Counted from the stretch's first letter, positions 1 to 6,931 are shown. The stretch is DNA of 15,090 nt from Bacillota bacterium (GCA_017861355.1 JAGFXQ010000082.1:1-15090); one strand, 5' to 3'. A program made the numbers and translations. Notes: a model not told the origin generated them from the letters alone.

Positions 1-66
1 CCTGAGGAGATAGAAATGATTAAGCTGGCTTACAAAATGGGCAGAACGCATCAATTTATCAAATGA
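1..66 (+). CDS. possible 3' end of a gene entering from the left edge
   Basis: Frame 1 is open from the first base to a TGA at 64-66 and encodes 21 residues ending GRTHQFIK, with a plausible charged helix-like composition (PEEIEMIKLAYK). Nothing in it is recognisable. A GAGGAG followed by ATG at 16 could also make it a 16-residue ORF. The hairpin at 37-79 overlaps its end, which is a point against it being coding. This may be chance. Confidence 0.25.
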   Translation, partial: PEEIEMIKLAYKMGRTHQFIK

Positions 67-79
67 TGTTCTGCCCATC
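37..79 (-). terminator. hairpin, probable terminator of the TauE/SafE gene
   Basis: ATGGGCAGAAC (37-47) pairs perfectly with GTTCTGCCCAT (69-79). The stem extends by ATCA/TGAT across a 2-nt bulge. Read on the minus strand the stem is followed by a short T stretch (CCCATTTTG), so it fits termination of the minus-strand exporter gene that stops at 126. Confidence 0.55.
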
Positions 80-94
80 CAATTCAATTCTGGT

Positions 95-123
95 AACTTC
101 CGTTCACATTGTGAACAGAAGTT
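95..123 (-). terminator. nested hairpin directly after the exporter stop codon
   Basis: AACTTC(95-100)-C-GTTCAC(102-107)-ATT-GTGAAC(111-116)-A-GAAGTT(118-123) is a 12-bp hairpin with one C/A mismatch and a 3-nt loop. It begins 3 nt after the TAG of the minus-strand gene. There is no T tract, so it may stabilise the 3' end or act together with the 37-79 hairpin. Confidence 0.5.
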
Positions 124-125
124 CA

Positions 126-884
126 CTATAGTAATAGTCGTAATGCTGATATCGCTGTCATCCCAATGACAATATAACGGAAATATTTATCATTAATCTT
201 CTTTAAGACAAAGAATCCTAGTACTGCACCAATCGTAATCACCGGCAGCATGACCAAGGTCGTGGTAAGGGTTTTTAGACCAATATTATGCCATACAAAG
301 ATCTGCAAGGGTAGCTTACTGAGATTAATCAGAAAGAAAAACCAGGCATTCGTTCCCATATAATTATTCTTCTGAAATCCTAATGCCAGAAGATAGATAC
401 TAAATATTGGTCCGGCTGCATTTCCAATCATAGATGCAAATCCGCTGAGTATCCCGACCAGAATATAAAACCAAGCATCATTTGGCACCTTAAAGTTCTT
501 ACCTTTTACTTCAGTATAGACCAATATTCCGGTGCAGAGTAAGACAATAATTCCGATCAGCAGAACAAAAGTCTTGTCACTGATATAATTACCGATTACA
601 ACTCCCAGAGCAAGTCCGGCTAACGCCCAGGGTAATGGGGAAAATACATTCTTCCATTGAACACTGCGGCGATAATACCAGATTGCAAAGAGGTCGCCAA
701 CAAGGAGCATCGGTAAGAGTACTCCGGTAGAATCCTTCCCGCCAAAGGCTGAGGCAAGCAAAGGAATTGCTATCATTACCATCCCACCGATGCCGGTCTT
801 TGAGAAACCCACTAAAAACGCTGTGATAATTACTGCGGTCCATTGAAACCAGCTTAAATCTAACATTTGCATAATAAAATTCAT
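126..884 (-). CDS. TSUP-family (TauE/SafE) anion exporter
   Basis: A 252-residue integral membrane protein with about eight hydrophobic segments, the normal size of the TauE/SafE (TSUP) family. It shows the family's internal duplication: a Gly-rich entry motif near residues 25-34 (VGFSKTGIGG) and a second near 143-159 (GILSGFASMIGNAAGP). Family members move sulfite, sulfoacetate, thiosulfate or related organosulfur anions through the cytoplasmic membrane; the substrate here cannot be read from sequence. ATG at 884 has AGGAG 6 nt upstream (891-895). The gene lies 58 nt behind msrB on the same strand with no obvious terminator between, so co-transcription with a methionine sulfoxide reductase is likely, which hints at a sulfur or oxidative stress role (inference). 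Confidence 0.85.
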   Translation of the reverse strand: MNFIMQMLDLSWFQWTAVIITAFLVGFSKTGIGGMVMIAIPLLASAFGGKDSTGVLLPMLLVGDLFAIWYYRRSVQWKNVFSPLPWALAGLALGVVIGNYISDKTFVLLIGIIVLLCTGILVYTEVKGKNFKVPNDAWFYILVGILSGFASMIGNAAGPIFSIYLLALGFQKNNYMGTNAWFFFLINLSKLPLQIFVWHNIGLKTLTTTLVMLPVITIGAVLGFFVLKKINDKYFRYIVIGMTAISALRLLL

Positions 885-942
885 CCCAAGCTCCTATATA
901 CTTTATTTTATCTGTCTGTACTAATATCCCCGGGAAATTGAA

Positions 943-1404
943 TTAAGATTTCTTTTCTAAAATAGCAAGATAATCTACGTAACCCTCCTGCTCCATTCTT
1001 TCCTTGGGGATGAATCGAAGTGATGCGCTATTGATGCAGTATCGCAAGCCTCCCATATCAGTCGGTCCATCCGGGAATACATGTCCCAGATGTGCATCTC
1101 CAAGCTTACTTCTTACTTCAGTTCTTACCATACCATGACTTGTATCCGTAATCTGCCGGATTACAGATGTATCAATTGGTTTTGCAAAACTAGGCCAGCC
1201 ACAACCGGATTCGAACTTCTCCGAAGATAAGAATAGTGGTTCACCTGTAGTAATATCAACATATATCCCTTCTCTGGACTCATCATGATATTCGTTGCGG
1301 AAGGGTGGCTCGGTGGCATTATTCTGAGTCACTTCAAATTGAAGTGCAGATAATTTCATTTTTAATTCATCTTTTGATTTCTTATCATATATCTTCAAAT
1401 GCAA
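943..1404 (-). CDS. msrB: peptide-methionine (R)-S-oxide reductase MsrB
   Basis: The protein reduces the R epimer of methionine sulfoxide in oxidised proteins, using thioredoxin, in the cytoplasm. Family hallmarks are all present: NNATEPPF (28-35), GIYVDITTGEPLF (46-58), SGCGWPSF (66-73), HLGHVFPDGP (105-114) and GLRYCINSASLRF (119-131). Cys123 is the catalytic Cys and Cys68 the likely resolving Cys. The zinc-binding CXXC pairs of the other MsrB subtype are absent. At about 153 residues it is a stand-alone MsrB, not an MsrA-MsrB fusion. The start is unclear: TTG at 1404 lies only 4 nt from AAAGGGAG (1409-1416), and a second in-frame TTG at 1398 has 10-nt spacing. No ATG fits. It probably heads a two-gene unit with the exporter downstream. 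Confidence 0.93.
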   Translation of the reverse strand: MHLKIYDKKSKDELKMKLSALQFEVTQNNATEPPFRNEYHDESREGIYVDITTGEPLFLSSEKFESGCGWPSFAKPIDTSVIRQITDTSHGMVRTEVRSKLGDAHLGHVFPDGPTDMGGLRYCINSASLRFIPKERMEQEGYVDYLAILEKKS

Positions 1405-1524
1405 TTCACTCCCTTTGAGTTATAATCAATTAAGATACCATACTAAGTATTTACATCAAAAATCATATAATTTCAATGTACTAAGTTATATAAAACACGA
1501 ATTAAATACATTTGGTCCTATAAC

Positions 1525-1561
1525 AAGAGCTCTAAACCTTTCGTCCGGGTTCAGAGCTCTT
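1525..1561 (-). terminator. hairpin downstream of the SIMPL gene
   Basis: AAGAGCTCT (1525-1533) pairs perfectly with AGAGCTCTT (1553-1561), with an inner AACC/GGTT helix. It begins 20 nt past the stop of the minus-strand gene at 1581 and upstream of msrB. The strong G+C-containing stem fits a terminator, although no clear U tract follows on the minus strand. Confidence 0.6.
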
Positions 1562-1580
1562 CCTGGTTATATTAATATTC

Positions 1581-2324
1581 TTATTTAATTTTAAAGGTAC
1601 AATGTACGACCGCTGTAATCTCCTTCTCCAGTGAAGTAGTATCACTAATTCCATAATCAGAGATTTCATTCGAATAGAGTGGAGTGATCTGCATAACGCC
1701 CATATCTGCATAAGTCAGGCCACCAAGCTCACTGCCTGCATTCTTAGCGATCATATCCGCACGATTTCTCGCGTCCTTCGTTGCTGCGGCAAGCATCTCA
1801 ACCTTCAGATCTGCCAGCTTTGTATACAAATACTGAGGCTCGTATGACTGGAACTGAACCCCGTCATTGAGAAGCTCTGTTGCATTTCTAGATATCTCGG
1901 TCACCTTATCAATCTCACCGGATCGTATCGTTACCGTTTGGCTCAAATCATAATAATCAACCTGATTGGTATAAGTACCGTATTCATTATATACATAGAA
2001 GATATTGGTTGAGATTGCTGCAAATACAAGATCCTTTTCTGCAATCCCCTTCTCGATCAGATACTTCTTCACCTTATTGCGGCTTGCTTCCAGCTCTGTG
2101 TAAGCATCCTTCAGAACTGGAGATTGTGCATGGAAATATCCGGTCCAAACAATCAGATCAGATGTAATCTGTTGCTTTGCAGATCCAGTCACAACGATAC
2201 TGGTTCTTGCACTCTTAATTTCTACCAAACCATTGATTCCTATGAACGCAGCAACGATGAAGCCTGTCGCCAGAATAAGTGCAACTATAATATTTCCTAT
2301 GGTTCTATGTTTGTTTTCATTCAT
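1581..2324 (-). CDS. SIMPL-domain (DUF541) membrane-anchored protein
   Basis: A 247-residue protein with one N-terminal hydrophobic segment (about residues 10-34) that serves as a membrane anchor or uncleaved signal, followed by an exported SIMPL/DUF541 domain. The domain opens with the characteristic SIVVTGSAKQQITSDLIVW (42-60) and contains LKDAYTELEASRNKVKKYL, the AISTNIFYVYN strand region and the LLNDGVQFQS and ATKDARNRADMIAKNAG segments typical of the family. The biochemical role of SIMPL proteins is not settled; some relatives (BP26 of Brucella, Oxidative-stress-defense YggE of E. coli) form ring-like assemblies or protect against oxidative stress. ATG at 2324 is preceded by AAGAGGAG with 7-nt spacing. 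Apparently monocistronic: hairpins lie on both sides. Confidence 0.88.
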   Translation of the reverse strand: MNENKHRTIGNIIVALILATGFIVAAFIGINGLVEIKSARTSIVVTGSAKQQITSDLIVWTGYFHAQSPVLKDAYTELEASRNKVKKYLIEKGIAEKDLVFAAISTNIFYVYNEYGTYTNQVDYYDLSQTVTIRSGEIDKVTEISRNATELLNDGVQFQSYEPQYLYTKLADLKVEMLAAATKDARNRADMIAKNAGSELGGLTYADMGVMQITPLYSNEISDYGISDTTSLEKEITAVVHCTFKIK

Positions 2325-2343
2325 ATGTATTCTCCTCTTATAT

Positions 2344-2364
2344 GTTATATTTTTTGAATATAAC
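2344..2364. promoter_or_regulatory. 8-bp inverted repeat just upstream of the SIMPL ribosome binding site
   Basis: GTTATATT (2344-2351) and AATATAAC (2357-2364) are a perfect inverted repeat with a 5-nt spacer. It sits about 10 nt upstream of the GAGGAG of the minus-strand SIMPL gene. It could be an operator or an AT-rich leader hairpin; AT richness makes chance formation plausible. Confidence 0.3.
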
Positions 2365-2384
2365 GATATTCCCTTTAGTATATG

Positions 2385-2465
2385 CTATTTCTGATGAACT
2401 ATTACTACAGTGACATCTTCTTCCTTATTATCCTTAATTTTACTTGTACTAGGATCATAATGCAA
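2385..2465 (-). pseudogene. short open tail, possible remnant of a lost gene
   Basis: On the minus strand a frame from about 2465 (TTG) to TAG at 2385-2387 encodes DPSTSKIKDNKEEDVTVVIV followed by HQK. The composition, a charged linker followed by a beta-strand-like VTVVIV end, resembles the C-terminus of a real protein, but no ribosome binding site precedes it and an in-frame TAG lies at 2469-2471. It may be a degraded gene end between the metallo-hydrolase pseudogene and the SIMPL gene, or chance. Confidence 0.22.
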
Positions 2466-2498
2466 GCACTAATTCAATATTGCGATAAAACATATTCA

Positions 2499-3207
2499 TT
2501 AAAGATCAATGGTCCAAGATTGTCCACTATCAGATACCGCAATGATCTCTGCCCCGTTTAGAAAAGCACTTCGTTCCTGCTTAAAGTTTTGAACAATCTC
2601 CGGCTTATCCCAGAAATGCATCGGAAAAGCATAGGTAACCTTGGCAGTGTTCAGAAGCTTCTCAAGACCCAAGTAATACCAATCCTCCTGCCTCGGATCC
2701 AAGGGTGCGAAGGCTATATCGATGGATTTGTCCTGTAAAAGCAGCATCTCCTGATTGAATTTTGCTGTCATATCATTATTGCTTTGCTTTGTCTCTTCTC
2801 TCCAGATCCAATGATTTAAATCACCGGCATGATAGATAGTCCTTCCTTGATATTCGAGGAGAAATGCCACTCCGCAATCAGTAGATTTTAAGGTATGAAG
2901 CTGGATAACGTTATTATCACTATCCTGAAGCTGATATTCCTTATGAGGCTTAACTGAAAGTATATGCTCTGCAAGCTCTTCTGTGATTCCCGGTTTATTT
3001 GTATTAGCCTTAACAATTCTGATATCGGAAGATAGTACGTATTCCACCTTGGGATATTGGTCATATAGTTTGAAAATCTCAGGGTTAAAATGGTCCCCAT
3101 GTCTTAGGATCAAGGGCCGGTATCTCTCCCTTAAAATAGTCAAACAGCCAATAACAATTGTCCCATTCGATCAGGAAGCCACTATGTCCAATATAAGTAA
3201 TAATCAT
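2499..3207 (-). pseudogene. metallo-beta-lactamase-fold hydrolase, frameshifted by an internal deletion
   Basis: The natural start is ATG at 3207 with GGAGG (3216-3220) 8 nt upstream. It reads MIITYIGHSGFLIEWDNCYW, then LFDYFKGEIPALDPK, a family-like N-terminus, but hits TAA at 3085-3087 after 40 codons. The rest of the protein continues in another frame from about residue HGDHFNPEIFKLYDQ to a stop at 2499. The two frames meet at CCTAAGACATGGGGACC near 3100-3116. Restoring the frame needs an insert of 3n+2 nt. Relatives carry about 10 residues here ending in the metal motif HxHxDH, so about 29 nt seem to be missing; only HGDH remains. Later metal ligands look intact (YHAGDLNHW, FPMHFWDK). The usual product would be an approximately 245-residue Zn hydrolase of unknown substrate. 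A TTG at 3143 could start the second frame, but it lacks a ribosome binding site. Confidence 0.8.
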
Positions 3208-3243
3208 GCGATTTTCCTCCTAATATTTTTACTCCATGTAATG

Positions 3244-3305
3244 GGAAGATTAGATGCAATATTCCCATGGAATGATCTTTCTCACGTTCCATGGTAAAAT
3301 CTTCC
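3244..3305 (-). terminator. nested inverted repeat downstream of the GH18-LRR gene
   Basis: Outer arms GGAAGATT (3244-3251) / AATCTTCC (3298-3305) enclose a second perfect pair CCATGGAA (3265-3272) / TTCCATGG (3287-3294). It lies 36 nt past the minus-strand stop at 3341 and before the metallo-hydrolase start. It probably folds into a two-tier hairpin that ends the GH18-LRR transcript; no U tract is seen. Confidence 0.45.
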
Positions 3306-3340
3306 TCAAGCGGAGAGCCATAAGATATCTCACAAATAGT

Positions 3341-5530
3341 TTACCTGAAATCACAACTAAAATCAGGATTTAATAATAGTTTCTTAATTGCACTGTAATC
3401 AGTAATATGATTGCCACTTAGATACAGTTCTGTCAGCTTCGTAAGTCCCTTTAGTGAAGCTACACTCGTCACTGTATTGTCCTTTAAGTATAACTTCTCC
3501 AGATTGGTAAGCTTACTGATTGGCTTTAAATTCGTGATTTTATTACCATTCAGCGATAATAGAGTGGCGTTCTTTAGTGATGCCAATGCCGTGATATCAC
3601 GAATGGAATTGCGCTGAAGATATAATTGCTTCAGCCCGGTTAAATTCTTCAGCAGTCCGATATCGGTAATTTTATTATTATCCAGAGCCAGCTGACGCAT
3701 CAGCTTCATGTTTTTGACCGCATCGATCTTAACAATACGATTAGTTCCAATCTCAAGGATCTCCATCTTCGTCAGCTTACTAAGAGGTGAGATATCGGTG
3801 ATACTGTTCTCTCTAAGATATAGCTCTCGCAGCTTTGTCAATGATGCCAGTGAAGTGACTGAGGTGATCCGGTTTCCATTCAGTGAAAGAACCTCTAGTT
3901 TCGTCAGTTTCTTCAAAGCGCTAAGATCCGTGATATTATTACGTTGAAGGTAGAGTGCTCTCAGCTTGGTCAGACCCGAGAGACTTGAAATATCACGTAT
4001 GCCTAATTGCTGTGCATTCAGGTACTCCAGGTTTGTTAGATATTTCAGATCACCTAGGCTGGTAACACCCTTTGGTAATTTCATCCGGTAGATATTCTTC
4101 ACCTCTGCAACCGTTATTTTACCTTGTGGTTGATACAGCTTTTCCCTTACTGCCTTCTCAATCGAAGCATCTGTAAAAGAAATCGCTTGGTCAGTACCAG
4201 CCGGTGTAGCATAGGATGACATACGATCAAGAATTGTTGTCCATCCGTTCAGATGATATTCCATCCCCTTTGCATCCGTATAATCAGGTACATTTGCAAG
4301 ACTCCATATAGAGATACCACCTAACCCAAAGGATTTGGCAAGATCGATCTTCGTAGAGATGCTATTGCTGTCCTCATACAGAATAATATTCCAGGATCGA
4401 TCCTCGCTATTATAGTATTGTATATAAGGTGTCTGCAATTCATTATTATAGCCGTATGCGATCCGACTACCCTTCCCATCTGCATTATCGACGCGTGTCT
4501 TGATCGATTTATAGAGAGGTGTCAGTCTGCCTTCTCTGCTTAGACTAGCACTATCTATTGTCTCCCATCCGTACTCACCATTTACATCAAAACGCCATTG
4601 AGCGCTGTCAAAGGTGATTTGGAGCCAAACCTTCGATAGTTCTGAAGCATCCGAGGCTGCTGCCTTCATTTCACTTAATGCCTGTCTGATAGCCCCTGCC
4701 GGTGCCATACTACTGATCGGCTGCAATGCATTATATCCAGTATATTGCTGTACCTGATTCTTCTGTAGTCTTTCCGTAGGCTCATAGTCATGTGCCATAA
4801 GGATCACACGGTCTGCGATATCAAGAATCGATGAATAATCATAGCCATCATAATAGTTTCCGGGATTCACTGCCACATACAATGTCTTTCCGATTAACGT
4901 CAACTGTGCTTTTAACTCTGACAGAAAGAGGGAATAATACTCGCTCATCCATTTCCCATCATAGAGCAAAGAAGAATGATCATCCGCGGTATTTCTAAGA
5001 CCTTCAAAGTCAATCACTATACCATCATAATAGATTCCATTTCCCTCACTGATGTCCTTCTGGAGGAAATCAGTAATTGCTTGTATCATCATAGTACGTT
5101 TTTCTGCATAGGGAAGTAATAAACTGCTGTCACTACCATCCATATAGATATTCATCTGTATCGACTTACCTTGTTGCTTCGCATATTCGATCGGTTGTAA
5201 GAAGTTCACCGGATAGTAGAAGCCATAATTACCATTCTTTCCTTTCTCGGTATTGATTACACCCGGCTCCTCCGCATCTATCCTACTCCAGGCGAAGCTT
5301 AAAGAATCCACATCATCAATGTATCCCTGCAGCTGTTCGGAAAAGACCCCATTCGATGGGTAGAAAGCATGCAGCTGAGGTCCCTGAGTAGCTTCGGAAG
5401 CTTCTGCAAATCGGGCACCAGCGATACCGGATATACTGATCCAAAGGCATACCAGGATCATAAGTATCCTGCGAACAACCTTCGGAATAGTTATGTATTG
5501 CAATTTATCTTGTTTGTCTTTTAATTTCAT
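3341..5530 (-). CDS. secreted GH18 glycosidase-like protein with C-terminal leucine-rich repeats
   Basis: A 729-residue exported protein. Residues 1-21 are a long basic lead-in, about 22-44 a hydrophobic signal segment ending near GARFAEA. Residues about 53-430 form a GH18 (YaaH/chitinase-like) barrel with the catalytic strand YYDGIVIDFEG (167-177): Asp169, Asp174 and proton donor Glu176 match DxxxxDxE. Further barrel strands include LYVAVNPG, ILMAHDYEP and the late GLGGISIWSL. An internalin-like helical cap (FTDASIEKAVREKL, about 450-497) leads into ten 22-residue repeats of the pattern LTxLxxLYLxxNxITDISxL (498-729). The GH18 part would act on N-acetylglucosamine-containing polymers such as chitin or peptidoglycan; the LRR part probably binds a protein or glycan. 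No sortase, SLH or other C-terminal anchor is seen. ATG at 5530 has AAGGAGG (5541-5547) 10 nt upstream. LRRs give extensive DNA-level direct repeats. Confidence 0.88.
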   Translation of the reverse strand: MKLKDKQDKLQYITIPKVVRRILMILVCLWISISGIAGARFAEASEATQGPQLHAFYPSNGVFSEQLQGYIDDVDSLSFAWSRIDAEEPGVINTEKGKNGNYGFYYPVNFLQPIEYAKQQGKSIQMNIYMDGSDSSLLLPYAEKRTMMIQAITDFLQKDISEGNGIYYDGIVIDFEGLRNTADDHSSLLYDGKWMSEYYSLFLSELKAQLTLIGKTLYVAVNPGNYYDGYDYSSILDIADRVILMAHDYEPTERLQKNQVQQYTGYNALQPISSMAPAGAIRQALSEMKAAASDASELSKVWLQITFDSAQWRFDVNGEYGWETIDSASLSREGRLTPLYKSIKTRVDNADGKGSRIAYGYNNELQTPYIQYYNSEDRSWNIILYEDSNSISTKIDLAKSFGLGGISIWSLANVPDYTDAKGMEYHLNGWTTILDRMSSYATPAGTDQAISFTDASIEKAVREKLYQPQGKITVAEVKNIYRMKLPKGVTSLGDLKYLTNLEYLNAQQLGIRDISSLSGLTKLRALYLQRNNITDLSALKKLTKLEVLSLNGNRITSVTSLASLTKLRELYLRENSITDISPLSKLTKMEILEIGTNRIVKIDAVKNMKLMRQLALDNNKITDIGLLKNLTGLKQLYLQRNSIRDITALASLKNATLLSLNGNKITNLKPISKLTNLEKLYLKDNTVTSVASLKGLTKLTELYLSGNHITDYSAIKKLLLNPDFSCDFR

Positions 5531-5569
5531 TATAAGCTTACCTCCTTATTGTATGAATACCCTAGATTT

Positions 5570-5635
5570 AGATTGCGCCAAGTGTGTATTATGTGTTTAT
5601 ATACAATACACACTTTGTTTTCGTAGGTGCAATCT
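5570..5635 (-). promoter_or_regulatory. large nested dyad in the GH18-LRR leader
   Basis: An inner perfect 11-bp inverted repeat, AAGTGTGTATT (5580-5590) and AATACACACTT (5605-5615), is enclosed by outer arms AGATTGCGCC (5570-5579) and GGTGCAATCT (5626-5635), which match at 9 of 10 positions. One side has a 10-nt bulge, the other none. The dyad ends about 23 nt upstream of the AAGGAGG of the gene. If the candidate promoter at 5668-5696 is used, it lies in the 5' untranslated RNA. It could be an RNA regulatory hairpin, an operator or a remnant of a small inverted-repeat element. No known riboswitch was recognised. Confidence 0.55.
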
Positions 5636-5637
5636 AT

Positions 5638-5679
5638 GTGGTATGAATTATGTTTTCTATAATTCACACTATACCCCAC
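5638..5679 (-). repeat. second imperfect inverted repeat between nfo and GH18-LRR
   Basis: GAATTAT (5645-5651) pairs with ATAATTC (5659-5665), and the flanking GTGGTAT (5638-5644) can pair with ATACC..CAC (5671-5679) around bulges. It follows the nfo gene on the minus strand and may be its terminator, or part of the same leader structure as 5570-5635. Confidence 0.35.
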
Positions 5680-5696
5680 CGTTTTATCAGCTGCAA
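5668..5696 (-). promoter_or_regulatory. candidate sigma-A promoter of the GH18-LRR gene
   Basis: On the minus strand TTGCAG (5691-5696) and TATAGT (5668-5673, five of six matches to TATAAT) are 17 nt apart. The start of transcription would be near 5661, giving a leader of about 130 nt that contains the large dyad. The -35 match is weak. Confidence 0.35.
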
Positions 5697-5744
5697 TACC
5701 CATTTCTTGGTATTTATTACTTAATCTATTCTGACAGTACTCCT

Positions 5745-6578
5745 CTATTCATTATATAAGCTCCGTAACAAACTGATTTCTTCTGCATAACCTTCCGGTT
5801 CATTCGGTGTTTCAAGATAAAAGGGCAACTTCCTAAGAGCAGGATGATTAATAATTCCGGCCATAGCCTCAAACCCGATATACCCCTTACCGATCTTCTC
5901 ATGCCGGTCTTTACGGCTTCCCAAGGGATTCATACTGTCATTGAGGTGAATTGCACGCAGTCGCTCTAGCCCAATGATATTGTCAAACTGCTCCAATACA
6001 CCGTTCAGATTGTTCACAATATCATAACCTGCATCATGAACATGACAGGTATCAAGACAAACTCCCACTTGATTATTAAGTTCAATACCATCGATAATCT
6101 GCTTCAGTTCCTCAAAGGTACTTCCTACCTCGGAACCTTTACCCGACATTGTTTCTAAGAGAACTATCGTACTTTGCTCTGGGGTTAAGATTTGATTCAA
6201 TGTATCCTGTATTAATCCGATTCCCACCTCGATACCCTGTCCCACATGACTTCCGGGGTGAAAATTATACATATTATTTGGCAGGTACTCCATACGTTTC
6301 AAGTCATCCACCATAGTAAGCAGTGCAAATTCGCGGGTTCTCTCCTCCGCGGAACATGGATTGAGTGTATAGGGAGCATGCGCCAGCAATGGAGCAAAAT
6401 TATTCCCAGTCAGCAGCTCGCCAAGCATGCGGGCATCTTCCGGATTAATCTCCTTCGCTTTACTGCCACGTGGATTACGGGTAAAGAATTGAAATGTATT
6501 CGCATTTAATCTCATCGCTTCTTGTCCCATCGCAAGAAAACCCTTAGAAGAGGACAGATGACAACCTATATTCAGCAT
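5745..6578 (-). CDS. nfo: endonuclease IV (apurinic/apyrimidinic endonuclease)
   Basis: The enzyme cleaves the backbone 5' of abasic sites and repairs 3'-blocked ends in base excision repair; cytoplasmic, three-zinc TIM barrel. The 277 residues match the family length. All nine metal ligands known from E. coli Nfo have counterparts: His67 (LLAHAPY), His107 (NFHPGS), Glu142 (LETMSGKG), Asp176 and His179 (CLDTCHVHDAGYD), His211 (AIHLNDSM), Asp224 and His226 (KDRHEKIGKG) and Glu256 (FYLETPNE). ATG at 6578 has AAAGGAG (6587-6593) 8 nt upstream. It has its own good promoter and stands alone, divergent from the nucleobase permease. I see no truncation or unusual residue. Confidence 0.96.
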   Translation of the reverse strand: MLNIGCHLSSSKGFLAMGQEAMRLNANTFQFFTRNPRGSKAKEINPEDARMLGELLTGNNFAPLLAHAPYTLNPCSAEERTREFALLTMVDDLKRMEYLPNNMYNFHPGSHVGQGIEVGIGLIQDTLNQILTPEQSTIVLLETMSGKGSEVGSTFEELKQIIDGIELNNQVGVCLDTCHVHDAGYDIVNNLNGVLEQFDNIIGLERLRAIHLNDSMNPLGSRKDRHEKIGKGYIGFEAMAGIINHPALRKLPFYLETPNEPEGYAEEISLLRSLYNE

Positions 6579-6627
6579 ATATTCAGCTCCTTTCCTATTA
6601 TCCTGCTGTGGTTATATTATTATTGTT

Positions 6628-6655
6628 AGTATATCACAATAAGTAAAATTGTAAA
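6628..6655 (-). promoter_or_regulatory. sigma-A promoter of nfo with extended -10
   Basis: On the minus strand TTTACA (6650-6655) and TATACT (6628-6633) are separated by 16 nt. Each matches consensus at five of six bases, and TGA directly before TATACT supplies the TGN extended -10 element. Predicted start near 6621, about 43 nt upstream of the nfo ATG. Confidence 0.65.
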
Positions 6656-6814
6656 TGTGCACCAACGCCACTAGTTGCATCCTCCTAATAATTGAGGTTT
6701 CTGCCCTTAGAATAATTCTTATTAACTTTATCTAATTTTTTGCGTATACAAAAAAAATATATAAAATATGCCATAAAAGTAAAATATGCTATTCCATTTT
6801 ATATGTTAATATTG

Positions 6815-6839
6815 TATAATCTATATATTATACATATAG
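6815..6839 (+). promoter_or_regulatory. candidate permease -10 box followed by an AT-rich inverted repeat
   Basis: TATAAT at 6815-6820 is a consensus -10 on the plus strand, but the hexamer 17 nt upstream (TTCCAT) is a poor -35. Immediately after it CTATAT (6821-6826) and ATATAG (6834-6839) form an inverted repeat across the expected transcription start, a position suited to an operator. With this promoter the leader would be about 220 nt. Confidence 0.35.
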
Positions 6840-6899
6840 GAAGAGTGGTGATTTTCTACATAAAAAGGCGGTAAATATTTGAAACAGGGAGATTTGTTA

Positions 6900-6931
6900 A
6901 ATTATTGGCCTTATTTTTTTTATCAATAATT
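6900..6931 (+). repeat. inverted repeat with T-rich loop in the permease leader
   Basis: AATTATTG (6900-6907) and CAATAATT (6924-6931) are perfect arms around a 16-nt loop containing a run of eight T. A separate 12-bp palindrome, TTGATTAATCAA, lies just beyond at 6935-6946. The T run sits in the loop, not after the stem, so this is not a standard terminator. Confidence 0.35.

Noticed and set aside
2499..3143. Metallo-hydrolase read as an intact 214-residue gene starting at 3143.
   Set aside because: The start would be TTG without a ribosome binding site, its first 13 residues do not fit the family, and a proper family N-terminus exists upstream in another frame.
3411..3947. Plus-strand open frames opposite the GH18-LRR gene.
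   Set aside because: They are antisense shadows created by the regular LRR codons, with no ribosome binding sites or recognisable domains.
3473..4034. Regular approximately 66-bp spaced repeats that might suggest a CRISPR or tandem array.
   Set aside because: They are the 22-codon leucine-rich repeats within an open coding frame; sequence varies between units and no spacers exist.
6848..6874. Short leader ORF starting GTG at 6848 (about 8 codons).
   Set aside because: Only a weak AGGAAG upstream, no codon signature of attenuation and no terminator or antiterminator pair nearby.
6811..6880. Possible purine riboswitch upstream of the permease (TATAATC, TTTTCTACA and GGTAAA fragments).
   Set aside because: The pieces are in roughly the right order, but P2/L2 with its conserved GG, the J2/3 TTTCTACC and the closing CCGACTA are missing, and TATAATC looks like a promoter -10.
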